Shown here one piece after another: positions 34,594 to 48,800 of a stretch of 64,000 nt of DNA (positions are counted from its first letter, which is position 1; each line of letters opens with the position of its first letter). The position numbers and the translations under genes were made by a program. The notes under the pieces are model-generated. The model ran no database searches. It was given only the letters and a program-made list of their open reading frames with translations, and was not told where the DNA came from. Source of the DNA: Hirudo medicinalis (Eukaryota; Annelida; Clitellata; Hirudinida; Hirudinidae). Where the stretch lies: contig MPNW01000253.1 of NCBI GenBank assembly GCA_011800805.1, positions 91,194 to 155,193 on the forward strand, written 5' to 3'.

Positions 34594-37500
34594 TCAACCT
34601 CCAAGCGTGGAGTTGACTGATCCGTTAAAAGTTCGCAAATCACTCCCTGAGAAACTACTGTTAGATCCGAGGGTTTTGTTCTCAGAATCCAGATTGATCG
34701 GCTTCCTGGAATAGAGAAAATTAGCATCGTCTATGGCGCTTCCGAAGATGAAATCGTAAGCAAGAGGGGCGTGCAACAACATGGCAGCGGTGATGGCCAA
34801 AGTGGCAAAGGTAAAACTCAAGAGTAGGACCCTGTCTACCACTAGAGCGACTCTCTGCCACTCCTTCTTGCAGGCATCTCGTCTTTCCTTCTCGGAGGCC
34901 CTGGTCTCCGTCAAGTCGATGAAGTGATGTATTCTCGATAGGGCGTCCATGATTCTCCCCCATTCTTGTCTGATCAGCAGTTCTATGGGTTTGTTTGAGT
35001 CTTCAGCATGAAAGTTCCGTGTGGATCGAAAGGACAATGGCCTCTCCCTGTTGTTGGTTCTGCTGAATGAGTTGAAGGAATAGTCAAACTTGGACGTGGG
35101 AAATACGAAGTTTGGTGTTTTCAAGTTTAATTCTGCTGGGTTGATGTTGTTCGATGAATTCACGTTCTCTGAAAGTGGAATCTGCTTGGAGCGGTCTTTC
35201 TTTGTTGCCTTTTCATGAATTGAAATTAAGTTGATGAATTCATTTATTACGAGAGTTTTAATTATGATTTCAGTCAATTTTTCAAGCCAAAGGTTTAGTT
35301 TTATAAAGTTTATTATTTTAGTTTTACATTTCTAAGTGAAATAACGAAGTGTTGAAATAATTAATTCTATTGCAAATTTAACACATTCATCCTTCGTAAC
35401 GCAAAGCATTTATTTTTCGCTTCAATTAAGCGAGATACATGATATTTATCATATTTGTTTTTAAGTTAAACTTCACTTTATGTCACTGAAATCGCTTTTT
35501 GGTGAAATAGTTAAAAATGTTTCAATTCTGTGGAGATTGATAGCCTGCATGTTTGAAAGTGGTTGGAGCTGATATATCATAAAAATTAATAAATTATCAT
35601 ATATGATATTGGAGTTGATATATGGCTTACAAGGGAATCATCTTGGTTCGTTCTTGCTTTGTTATTAACTGGAACCCGTCGAAAATGATAAATACGAGAA
35701 AAATATAATTTTGTAAAGGTATGTTGCCATTGTTTTCACAAAAAGTTCATTAAATTGAGTTGTTTTTCATCATCAATCTATTTAAAATCACTTTGCACTT
35801 TGCACTCACTTATCACAAGAGCAAGTGATGCCAACAATTAACCAATTAACTAATTGATTAATGACTTAATTTATTCCTTAGCAAGTTGTTTAATTCTAAA
35901 TTCCATTTACTTAAAAACATAAGAACTATTGCTCTATTGCAATATTGTTCTATTATTTATTGCTCTTCGTTTGGTCATCATGGGAAGGACAACCCTGAAG
36001 CTCGTGAGAGAACAAACACCGTTCTCCGAGTCATTTATCATGCTAATTGTTCCCTCAATTGAATTGTTCGAGTCAAAACTTATGATGCAAAGTGCTACTT
36101 CGGTCTTGGTGCAAGACAACTTAATTAACAGCATCCACTTCTTCCGAGTGGAAATATTAATAGATCTTCAATGGCTGCAAGTTCCCACAATCCAACAATT
36201 GAGATATTTTATGACTTTTAGACTAGACGACATCAACAACAGTCAACAGCTTCATAAAGATCCGTCCTAGCGATGCGCCACTAAATATGTCAGAATCTCA
36301 AGATGGAGAAAATATTTCAACGTGAAACTCTTTCATCCAAAAAATTACTCCTCATTTTCCGCGCATCATTGCCGTTAAATAGTTTTCATTTTTTTTACAT
36401 TTTCTGATTTTTTTTTGGTTGTACGTGTGTTTGCAAAAAAAGATTTAAATAAAGTATAAAATGCATAATTATTTTATATAAAAACCTTTATTAAAAAAAT
36501 TGACCATATTAAAATTTAAAATAACGTAAATAATATAATAACCTTTAAAATTATTATTACAATTTATTATTAAAATTATTATTATAATTTTTATTACCTC
36601 AGCAGTTTGTGAGGTGCTTGAAGCTTTCATTTGTTTGTAGTCATGCTCCTGCCTCCTCATGTCCTGAGTTGAGATGTTTATTTAATTATTCAATTATTAC
36701 TAATTAATAATTATCTGATGATGAAATTATTTATTATTTAAAATTTAAACGCAATAAATAAAATTTCAAACTGATGAATGCAGCACATGCATTTGGAATT
36801 TCAAAAAATTACTTGCTATTTGAAAATATATGGAGTTTAAAATATTAGGATTGAATTAAATATTCAAATGTCATTAAAATAATCAGAATTCGAAATTTAT
36901 TTAAAATTCAGAACAAAACTGTAACAATTTAAAAATCTAAAAAACGAACCTTAAAATCAAACTTCTTAGAAGCAGAGTTGTTTTTGTTGTTCTGGCCTCT
37001 TCTGGGACAACACTGTTTAAAAGTGCTGCATTTTGACGTCTGCTCATTCCAGCGGGCATCCATGAAGAGCACCCTGGCCAGCACCCTGAGGCAGATCAAC
37101 CTGACCAGGGGGGACACGGGTTTCCCCTCGTTGCCCATGTGGTGTATGTTGAGGGTGAATGCGGTCATGGCGGTTGCCAAGGAGACGATCACTATGGTGA
37201 TGCCATAGTAGAGACCTGCGCAAGAGATGCGTCATTAAGAATCGATGATGATAGAGTGGAGGAATAACAACATTTTTAAATTATATATTTCACAATTTAA
37301 ATGCTAAAAATTAATTAACAGCCATATCATCATTCTGTTCAATTATTCGATTAATTGTATGTCATTTCAATAATATTGTGTAATGAACAAAATAAAAGTT
37401 AAGTAGACCCATTTTGTAATTCTGGTTTGTTTTTTTAATTTGGAACGAAAACTGAAACATAATAATATCTTGTCTAAATTGTCTTGGCGTTGGTGTCGTA

Positions 37501-40500
37501 TTATCGCTCGTTGGCGAAACGCACCACGTGTTTTTTTGCGTTTGTCGTTGTTTTGTGGATTATTACTGAAGTTTAGTCAAGTCAAGTCAAGATTGATCGG
37601 CCGGTTTCTACATGGCTCCCATTAAATACAATCGTGAGGAACTTCTGTCTCTCCTTCCCCCTTCAATAGAAGGACCAAAAATCAAAAGAGTGGTGAGAAA
37701 AATGTTATTTTCCCATGAAATATGGAGCCCTAGAAGGATTCGTTCCAACATTCTCTCAAATTGCAACGTTTAAGCCAAGCCTGTAGACCACGCCAATCTG
37801 AAATTTGGCCTAGTTAACTTAAGATCGGCTGTTAACAAGGCCGCTCTTATAAAAGATAGTATGCACGATGGAGCATTCGACATCCTCGTTTTGACTGAAA
37901 CCTGGATACCATCTGATGCCCCTGGATGCATAGCACATAGTCTCGCTCCAGACAGTTTCACCACCGTCCACCAACACCGTGGTTCTTCAAACGATAAGCG
38001 AGGAGGCGGCATCGCTGTCATCCACCGTTATGAACTGAAGTCCACCAATATTGGACCTCCTGCTCATGAAGGCCTCCACCTCAAATTCAACAACCGCAAG
38101 ACTTCCTTCATCATCTCATCCATATATTTCCCACGGGACCCATCAAAGCATCTTTAATCAAAGAGTCCGAAGACCTCATCTCCTCCTACAACCTCCCTTT
38201 CATCATCTGCGGAGACGCCATTGGTTCAGGTACCATCATTGATCACCCCATCATCATATGACAGCCTCATCTCCAACATAGACATATCGGAAGTTACCTA
38301 CTCCGATCATCATCTCATCGCCTGCAACATCTCCACAGACAAACCTCCTCCCTCCACCCATATCATCCATTGTAGCCTCAGAAGAATCAACTGGGTAGAG
38401 TTTGAACAAGACCTTTTCTGCGTCTCTGGTGATCTCCTGTTCTGCAACTCTGATGCCGACGACTTCGCCATTCGAATCCACAAGTCACTAGAGGAACTCT
38501 TTGACAAGCATGCCCCTGTCAGGAAACTAACCATTCGAGTCGGTCAGCAAGCCAATCACCAACTCTCCCACGAGGCAATCGAGGCCAAGAAAACCTGCCG
38601 GCGCTTGGAACGTCGATACCTTCGTCAACGTACCGACGTCGCCAAGCAACTATACAAGTCTGCTAAAGAAGCTGCCAAGATTGCCATCCTAAACTCCAGG
38701 GCCTCCTCCATTAAGGAGGAACTCAACTCGGATACTAACCCCCGTTCCATGTGGCGCTCCCTCCACAAACTCCTTCACAGTCGTCCAACTCAGAACTATA
38801 CAGAAGATGAGTGCTGAATTGTTAATTCATTTTTCATTCTAAAGATTACCAAAATTCATGAATCTATCGCCAACACCCTCGCCTCACCACCCTGCCACTA
38901 CCAGGCAATTCTCAGGCACCTATCTCAGTCCTCCAACCTGTGTCTTCAGAAGAGGTTCTTAAGCTCATTCGTTCACTTCCCAACAAGTCATCTCCTCTCG
39001 ACTCTCTCCCCACTACTTTGCTCAAGAAATACGCTCTAATTCTATCTCCAATTCTCTCTGAACTTGCTAACCTTTCTTTTAGCACTGGCACTTTTCCCCC
39101 TATCCTCAAAAGCCAAGTCTTGACCCAATCTCTCCTGCCAATTACAGACCTATCTCCAATCTTTCTATCATGTCAAAACTGCTTGAAAGACTCTTTCTAT
39201 CCAGAATTCGTCCCCATACAACCGCATCCTCTAACTTCTCTTCTTTCCAATTTGCATATAGACCCGGTTTCTCTAGTAGTAGTGTAGTAGTATTTTATTA
39301 ATGTCCTCAGCATAACGTGATGAATAGGACATCCCGGTTTCTCTACAGAAACTGCTCTTTTACATATTTACAACAATCTCACCGACATAGGTGGCAAGGG
39401 CAATTGCGCCGAAATGGTCGGTCTGGATCTCTTGACACTATCAACCACCAGATACTGTTGGAGAGACTTAAGTCCGACTTTGGAATTGATGGCCTTGCAT
39501 TCTCTTGGATACAATCTTATCTTTCTAATAGAACCCAATAAGTGAAACTTGGTGACCACTCCTCCTCTCCAGTTGAACTTCTTGCTGGTGTTCCTCAGGG
39601 TTCTGTTTTGGGACCTTTGCTTTTTAAAACTTACACTTCACCCCTGTCCAACGTAATTCATGGTTTCGAATTATCTTTCCATCAATATGCAGATGACACA
39701 AGTCTCTTCTCTATCCTCTCCAGCGACAGCATGTCCGATCAACTCAGAAATTTGCGGAAGTGCACATATGCATCAATGATTGGCATCTTGTTAACTTTCT
39801 TCAACTGAATCCGCAGAAATCCGAAATTATGTTCATCTGCACACCTGTCAGCCTAAAAACTCTGTCTACCCCATCCTCCGTTGCAGGCACCCTCCTTCCT
39901 TCTTTCCTTTTGATTCTCATCTCAGTTTTAAAAATTCTGCCTCCATCATCAAATCATGCAATCATCTCATCTGGTCAATTCGGCATATCCGTCCACTCCT
40001 CTCCGTCGACACAACTTCTGCCCTTGCACGCAGTCTCGTTCTCTCTCTCACCTGGATTAATGCAATTCACTTCTCTACCTGGTACATCTACCTCTTTGAT
40101 CCATTCCTTGCAACGTATTCAAAACAAACTTGCTAAACTTGTTGTTCTTAACCCCACCCTTAATAGCACTGACTGCCTAAAGAAATCCATAATCGCATCA
40201 TCTTCAAAATCGCCCTAATGACATATCGAACTCTCGCGACATCCAATCCACCCTATCTCCAACACCTCCTTTTCCGCCGTCATACATCTGGTCTTCGCTC
40301 ATCTTCCACCATTCAACTACACCAACCAGTTCACAAATCATCCCNCCGTCATACATCTGGTCTTCGCTCATCTTCCACCATTCAACTACACCAACCAGTT
40401 CACAAATCATCCCTCATCAACAGAGGCTTCTCGTATGCCTCTCCTGCTGTCTGGAATGCCTTACCTCCCCAATTAAGAGATCAACCATCCCTGGAGCTCT

Positions 40501-43500
40501 TAAAACGTCACCTGAAGACCCACTTTTTCAGGACACCAACATGAAGCTATTGAAGACTCAAGGCGCCTCTGATGCTATGCAAATGGCTCATTATAAATTA
40601 ACTATTATTATTATTATTATTACTATTATTATAACATAGTAACATAATGACACAACATAATAACGTAACATAACATAGTAACGTAACATAATATAGTAAC
40701 ACCACATAATAAAATATTAAAAAACACAAAGTAACTTTTGTATTTGTTTTTATAAATTGGTGAAAGGCACGTTTAGTGTTATGCTCGGAAAAGTTAATGG
40801 ATGGATGGACGGGTGAGTGAATTCTTCTCGATGATGTCTTGCTCGAAAAGCCATTTCAAAAGCAAATGGACAGGAATAATAATAATAACAATAATATTAA
40901 CATAATAAGAACAATATTTAAAAATTTGAACAAATTTAATTTTGTGGAATGGAAAGTTACAAAAATAACAGATTCTCTGAACAACGACATTGAAAACAAT
41001 AAATTCAGCAACAACTGCAAGCACTGATTTCACTTTGAGTTGGTGTAGCATTTCAAATAATTTTTCAAACGATCCAATAAAAGTTGAACGATTTCAGAAG
41101 GAGGTTTGTGAAGATCTCATCAAACATTCTTTTTATGTTATTTCACATTTATTGCGTTAAATGAATTATTAATATTCAAGAAGCTGACTTATATAAAAGA
41201 CACATTTTAATTTGTTTGAAATAACAAACAAACATTTTTTAATCAATAATAAATTATTTTATAACTGACAAATATCAGTTTGATAATTTAACAGTTGAAT
41301 AAATTTTAATGCGTAATTTTAATAAATAAATGAGTTCATAAATTTTAAATTAAAATTTGAAAAGCAAAAATCTTAATGCAATGCAATACAATATAATGTA
41401 ACATAACATAATATAATGTAACATAGCATAATATAATATAACATAGCATTAAGAATATGTTGAGCCACTCACCAACCAAAGGCAGAACATCCGATGTGGG
41501 GGGCATATTTTCTGCCACCAACATCAGAAATACTGTCATGGACAACAACGTTGTAATGCCCATAGTCACCTTTGAAATCATTAAATTGAAATTTCAAAAG
41601 CAATTAAATGGAAAATCAGGTGTAAATATGTGAATAAGTTAGATTATTTAATCTTTTTAATTTTAAATTTAATATTTAGGTTAGTACTTAATGAAATAAA
41701 ATAAAATAATTGTTTTTAGTGATAAAATTAACATAACTACTGCTGATGCTTGCTGCCTTGAACGCCATCATCATCATCAGCAGCAGCGCTATCATTAAAA
41801 ATCAATTAATTTATTTCACAATTTATTCAAATGGAATGTTTCCATTTGCAAGACTCCTTGAAACCACAGCAATTTGTGATTCAAATTCCAAGAAATTATT
41901 TTTTTTATGTTAAATGTAAAACCAGCCACAGGATGCACACATCCATTTTTGATTCACCTTCTCAAGACATTCATGACAAACACATGACCTTCGCACAAAC
42001 TTTTACGACTTTAACTCGGAATTTGAGGGAATCACACTTGTTGCAAGTCTTATTCCTTTGTTGATATTTTTAAAAAGTTTTCAACAAGTTTGAAGGGGGA
42101 TGTAAATTCTTAATCGGCGAATAACATAAGTAACACTAATGAATATATATGAATATGTATTAATATTAGTAATAATAATAATAACGATAATTCAAAAGTA
42201 GTAGTAATGATAATGTTAATTTATTATAATAACTAAACAAGCCTTTTCCCCAGAATCAGATGGAATGTAGAAGCCAAGAAGTGCCACTAAAGTGATGAGG
42301 AGACACGGAAGAATCATGTTGAAGACGTAAAACAAGGGTTTCCTACGAATCTGTAAAAGTAACAATTATTAAATTGGCAAGTACTTGTTAAGCAAGTTAT
42401 TAACCAGTTCAAGGTTCATTTTTTTGTTAATATATTATTGAAATTAAATTGTTTAAAAACAATGCCAATAATGATTGACATCGATTTTTATATCTTAAGG
42501 AAATATTGAGGATTTCAGCTAATATGGAAATATTCATCATGAGGAAATAATTATTTATTTATTATGGCAGTGAATGTAAGAATCACAAGTCGTTCGTTGA
42601 CGAGACTTCAAATGAGACAAATTACCATTTAATGAGACTAATTATTATTTAACGAGACTAATTTATATTTAACGAGACTAACTAATATTTAATGAGACTA
42701 ATTAATATTTAATCAGACTAATCAATACTTAATGAGACCAACTTATATTTAATGAACCGAATTACTGTTAAATGAGGCTAATTGTCCTTTAATTAGGGTA
42801 ATTATTATTTAATGAGATGAATTATTTAATAAGACTACTTATCACTTAATTAGAGTAATTATGATTTAATTGGACTAACTTATTGAGACTAATTATTCAA
42901 TTAGATTAATTTTTATTTAATGAAACTAATTATTATTTGATGAAACTAATTATTCAATGAGACTAATTGTTATTTAATGAGACTAATTATTGTTATTAAT
43001 TAGACTGATTGTTATTTAACGAGAAGAATTACTATTTAATTAGACTAATTACTATTTAATGAGACTACTTATTATTTAATGAGACCAAATATTAGTTAAT
43101 GAGACTAATTCTTATTTAATGAGACTGTTTTAATCAATTTATTCTTCAAGAATTCAAAATGTTGCTCTATTACATCAAATGTAAGGATACTATTGAATAA
43201 ACTTTATGGAAATGGATGGATGGATGAAGAAATAAATGTTAACAAAACCAATTGGATAATTAATTAGATTATTAATTTATGATTTAAAATTGTTTCTGAA
43301 TTTATACATTTAATGCAAATATTATTTTTAATGAAAGATTTCTCGAAATAAAGAAAAACTTTGCAATCATTTTGATCTTCTTGATTTTTTTTCCCGCCAA
43401 TCAAAATTTTCCAATAAATATCACGTAATATAATACTAAAAATGGTTTTAGAACACATACTACGAAATCATACCAATTATAAAAGTAATAAATATGTTCT

Positions 43501-45828
43501 TACAAATTTAATTTAATATAATTTGTGAAACAATTAAGAATATTAAAACCATGGGCGTATTAAGCCTTTCATAGGCCTAGGCATAATAGATTTTGTTGGC
43601 CATGACAATAGTTTTTCGTACGATGATAACAGCAAAAGAAATTTAATATGTTTATGGAATTTTAAATTATTTCACCAGGTACAATACATGTACAAACAAT
43701 GTACAATACATACATTTATCTGATTACAAGATAGATAATTCATTTATATATATATAAGAATATTGATTATTTATTTCTAAGATTTACAAAGCGCTGAAAA
43801 AAATGTTTACTAAAATAATCCTTGCTCTCGGCCTACTCCATTCATTTACATCGCCTGCCCGTCCACATTATGAAAGCATCCTAAGCTGATTGGAAGCCCT
43901 TAGTAAGTATGAATTGTTCTGGCTAATTTAATGCCATATTTCTTTTTATTTTTTTTTAAATTTTTTTTAAATTTTGATTTTGCCTATGGTGCCCGTGGTG
44001 CCTGTTATGCCTGGGCCATGATATGGGCTTGATTATAACATTTTAACTGCTTATAAAAAAACCTCAGAAAATCCAAAAACATGGACAACCGAAATGGAAT
44101 AATTATGTGGTCGTAATAAACCAAATTAATACTTTGTCTGACTTCGCCCAAATTCACAAGTAAACATCAACAAAGGAATTGTTGCACAGCACAAAAGCTT
44201 CATAATCCAATAATGAAACACGAAAGCTTCTCATGCTTTGCGTTACAAATTAATTATTTTTAATATTATTGTTATTATTAATATTATTATGCGAAAGTTT
44301 TTTTAAAACTCCCTTTTCTTATTTAATTGAGGTGAAATGAAATATTTCCTTCCAAATGACGATGGACCTTCTCATTGTGCATCTTCCGCTGATTAGAACC
44401 AAATTGCAAGCGTCACGTCACTCCATTAAGATCACTTTCATGACAGCTGATATTAAAAACCTATAATTACTTAGTTACTTGCGCAAACAATTAGTTTAAA
44501 TGAACACCTGTATTATGACCAATAATTAGTTTAAGTGATAACCTGTATTGTGTAAGTGACGTCGGGGTATGGTTCTTCACAGCATGAATAATATGCGATG
44601 TTTTTGACTGCATGAAGTTTGACGAGTGTCCATTCACTGTTCCTAATGTAGTTCGACATGTCTCCATTCTCACCCACCTGTTCACATTTCAGTTTGTTTA
44701 TTTATTTATTTATTTATTTATTATTAAACATCAAACTGAAGGGTCCTTGGGACCACTAACACAAGTCTGTACAATTTACACACAAAAAGAACAACACAAG
44801 GTCCGAATGTCAGGATAATCAGGNGAGGAGAAAGATGCCCTGATCATCCATGAAACTGCTGCAGCTTTATGAGTGATTGTATCAATGTGGGAAGCAAACT
44901 TTAAGCTTGGATCCATCATAATCCCGAGATCCCTAACCCTGTCCACTTGTTTATTTTAATTATTAATAGCAGTTCAATTGATATTAATAATAAATATCAC
45001 AAGTAAATAAATAAATCATTTATGGAACATATTAAACTCGAAAGCAGTAAAATTATTCTCGTTAATAAATCTTGAAAACAAAAACACATCCAAAAATGAA
45101 TCGAATGAAACAAATTGTTTCAACATTTCAAAATTAAAAAATATTTGTAATAAATGAATATCATCAATCAAATGTGGAAATATGTGAATGTAATGTACGC
45201 TTACTTGTTTATTAAATCATATTTTATGCTAAGAAAATTCAATTGATACTCCGATATTTTAAAAGCAGAATTAAAAAATCGCAACAATTTCAATAATTTT
45301 TGTGTAAACGTAGAACGTTTTATGTTAAAATAAGATATAATGCTGCACTTAAGTGAAAGATAAGATTAAGGATTTGTGACGTTTTGTTTCTTAAAAGCCA
45401 TTAAAAATATGTCGGAGATCCTAAAATTTCACTTTCATAATTTCTCACACATTTATTAATTACGCTGAAATAAATCGAAAATGTAACAAATAGATTAAAT
45501 AGTTTAAAGCACAAATAGAAAAAATATATATTGAACAAATATTGGATAATAAACATTGTTGTTAAAACAAATTTACTTTTAAATTTAAAAAAATTTCCAT
45601 TTCTATTAAATTAAATCATTATAATGTATTATAAATATATTATTAAATATATTTTAATAAAAACTATTAAACAAATTTACTTTGGTCCATTTGTTTCCAA
45701 GACTCACACAAGAGAATAAGTACAAGCGCGACAGTCAAAACATGAAACTTGACTTGTGTTGAGGGAGTTTGAGTTTGTAATGGAAATACTATGTAAGAAT
45801 ATTTTATAAAAATGGTAATAAAAATGTA

Positions 45829-45860
<32 letters not shown>

Positions 45861-48800
45861 TAATAATGATAATAATAATAAAATGAGAAAAATAGCATAA
45901 GAATAATAAAAGCGTAAGCCATCCACCACTAATCCCCATGCATCACGTGATCACGTCAGGGTCTAATTTTGTTTCTTTCATGCAAACCCTAAAAATTCTC
46001 AGCAGATTAAATAGGGAAGTTGTTCGAATCCTTGTTAATTATATTTAATGGTGTTTAGTAATTATTAAGAACATTAAGAACAGAATATCATTTTTAATAA
46101 TAGTTTGTAATATTTGGCAAAAATTAATAACTTTTAATAATATTTAATGTAATCGTTAATAATATTTTTAATAATACTTAATAAAGTTTTGTTATAAAAA
46201 ATCTATTGATGCAATTTTATTTGAACAATTTTAATGTGACACGAAAATTTGTGGTTTTATCAAATGTTGTATTGTACAATTATTGATTTGCAATTAAACT
46301 AGTGTTTTTGTAAAATAATAACTGTGTATAACTTTTGTATTTTGTATTTGTATTTAGCCGATTTTTTGAGTGCCTTACGTATCTTAACTCTTATGCTTAA
46401 TATCAGAATTAATGCTGCATTAATATTGGAAATATAATGACATAACAACTTCAAAGGTGCACGTTTGACTGAAGACTGTAATAAATAAGACATGCATTTT
46501 AGGATCTGATTCCAAAATTGAAGCAATTAAATTTTGAAGCAGGAAACTCATTGAATTTCAAAGTTTTCATGTGATAAATGTTTGAAAAAGTATCAAACAA
46601 AAAGTAAGAGCAGTTGAAAAGTTGAAAAAGAAAGCTGGCTTGTGGACGTAGTGACGTAGGATGGCTGTAAAGAAGGAGACAAGGAACACATGAAGTCAAA
46701 AGAAAGAGATTGTTGAGTAAGACTGATGTTCCTCATCCATTGTTTGCCGCTCATGCTTAAAGTCCTCAAGAATTAATCATTGGAAGATTCATGAATTTCT
46801 AAAAAAATATATAAATTTTATTGTGACAATAAATTCATTTATAAATGAATGGATTCATTTTATTAATTAAAAATCATTCAACTTAATAAGTATATCCCCG
46901 TTGTTGATTACGTGAATGTTAGATAGCTAGCTAGTGAAAGTTCGTTTTATTTCTTGGCACCTTAAGCAAAATTAAATATAAAATATAAATATTTAAATGT
47001 CAATATAAATGTTTAAATGTAACATATAAATGTCAACATAACATTTTTGAATGTACAATATAAATATTTAAATGTCAATATTTAAATTTAAAATAAAATA
47101 CGTCATGTTAAAAAATGAAGTTCCCCGGTCAAATATTTATTGAGTAAGAAATTTGTTGAAACAATTAGACCCCTTGTTGCTAGTAATTTGAGCTTAACAA
47201 ATTAGAAGTGAAGAAGTTAAGTATGTGAAAAGGACTTTTAGTCAGCACACAAAATCACAGCAGACAATTAAGCACAACATTTATGTAACGAATTTAACTA
47301 AATTTAGAAATATATAAAATGACCTAGCATTAAACAATTTTAAAAGCAGGAACAAATGTTTGAAAAAAAGCAAAATGCAAAATGACAAGAGGTGAAATTG
47401 TGTTGTTCTTTATGAGCTCCAACACAACTCCCTACGTCGGTCCCGATAATCTCCGGTCAAGTGTTTCTTCTGCGTAAATTTAGACCTACTTTTTGAGAAG
47501 AAAGCATGAAAATGGAAACAAAGAGATGAAAAATAACAAAAATGTTCACATTTCCTCATCACAGATGATGTTGGTTGATCGCGGGAATAACATCAAAAAT
47601 ATTTATTCGCATTTTCCATATTTAAGAGTTGCCTGCCTGAATTATTTGATAGCATTACTTGGTAGCACCTCATGAAGTTCACAATCTTTAAATGAATAAT
47701 TCAATAACATGAATACATTCAATTTGACATCCTTAATGACATTCACGACATTATTATCATTGCGATGTCGGACCACATGAGAATTCAATTTCAAAGCAAA
47801 GAACTCGAATTACTCTGAAAATGAACGGAAATCAAAACTTAAAAATACGCGAACAAAAGAAGAAAATTGAAAAAATCTCCGAGGTTTTCTAAAAAATTTC
47901 AACTTCCAAGAACACAAACGTAACATTTGCATTCAATAAATAATCAGATAACTGTTAAAACAGACAACAGATAATCTTGTCAAAATTCAACAACGTGACT
48001 AATATTTACTTATTATAAAGAGTCTCGAACCATTGCACTTATTATTTATATTAATGTAATTAAATTTGGTTTACTTATTCGTTAAAATTAATTTAGTAAA
48101 CATAATTTGAAATCATTGAAAGAAATGAAATTATATCAAATTGTAAAATAAAATTATAAACAGGTTTTTAATTCGTAATTAAAAATTCCATCTGACAATT
48201 TATCCAAAACTTGTTAAAGGTTTTAATAAATAAATGAGGCCTACGTCATTAAGACAAACAACTATTTAGTAATAAAATAATAATATCAATGAAATCATAT
48301 TATTGCAATATTTCAATGTAAATTAGATAATTTAAACATGAATGTTTAAACATTTGATTTATTAAGGAAGTATGTTGACATTCAACGATTTAAAATTATT
48401 TTTCGGAATTTTCGCCAAAGAATGAATAATGTTAATTTGCATCGCAACATGACACTTTAAATGTTTTGATTATTTTACAGAAAATAGAATTATTAGTGTT
48501 TATAATTGTAAGTCAGATATTATTCCGATTTCTGAATTTAATTAAAAAATTAAACTGTTGTTGCCAATAATTAAAAAAAAATGGATGAATGAATAATTCA
48601 TTAAGCATCCTGGAAGACCTTGTCGAGGTTGAGTTGAAATCCATCGTAGGTCCACGAAGCGAAGAGCATCGTGCAGTTCTGCTCGTCAAATGGAAAGTAC
48701 TTCACGTCGACTGCGCACGAACTTCTAAAAATAACCATGGACAACCACGTGACATTTCCGTCTGACGTCACAATGACGTTGGTGCTGATGGAACTTCTAT

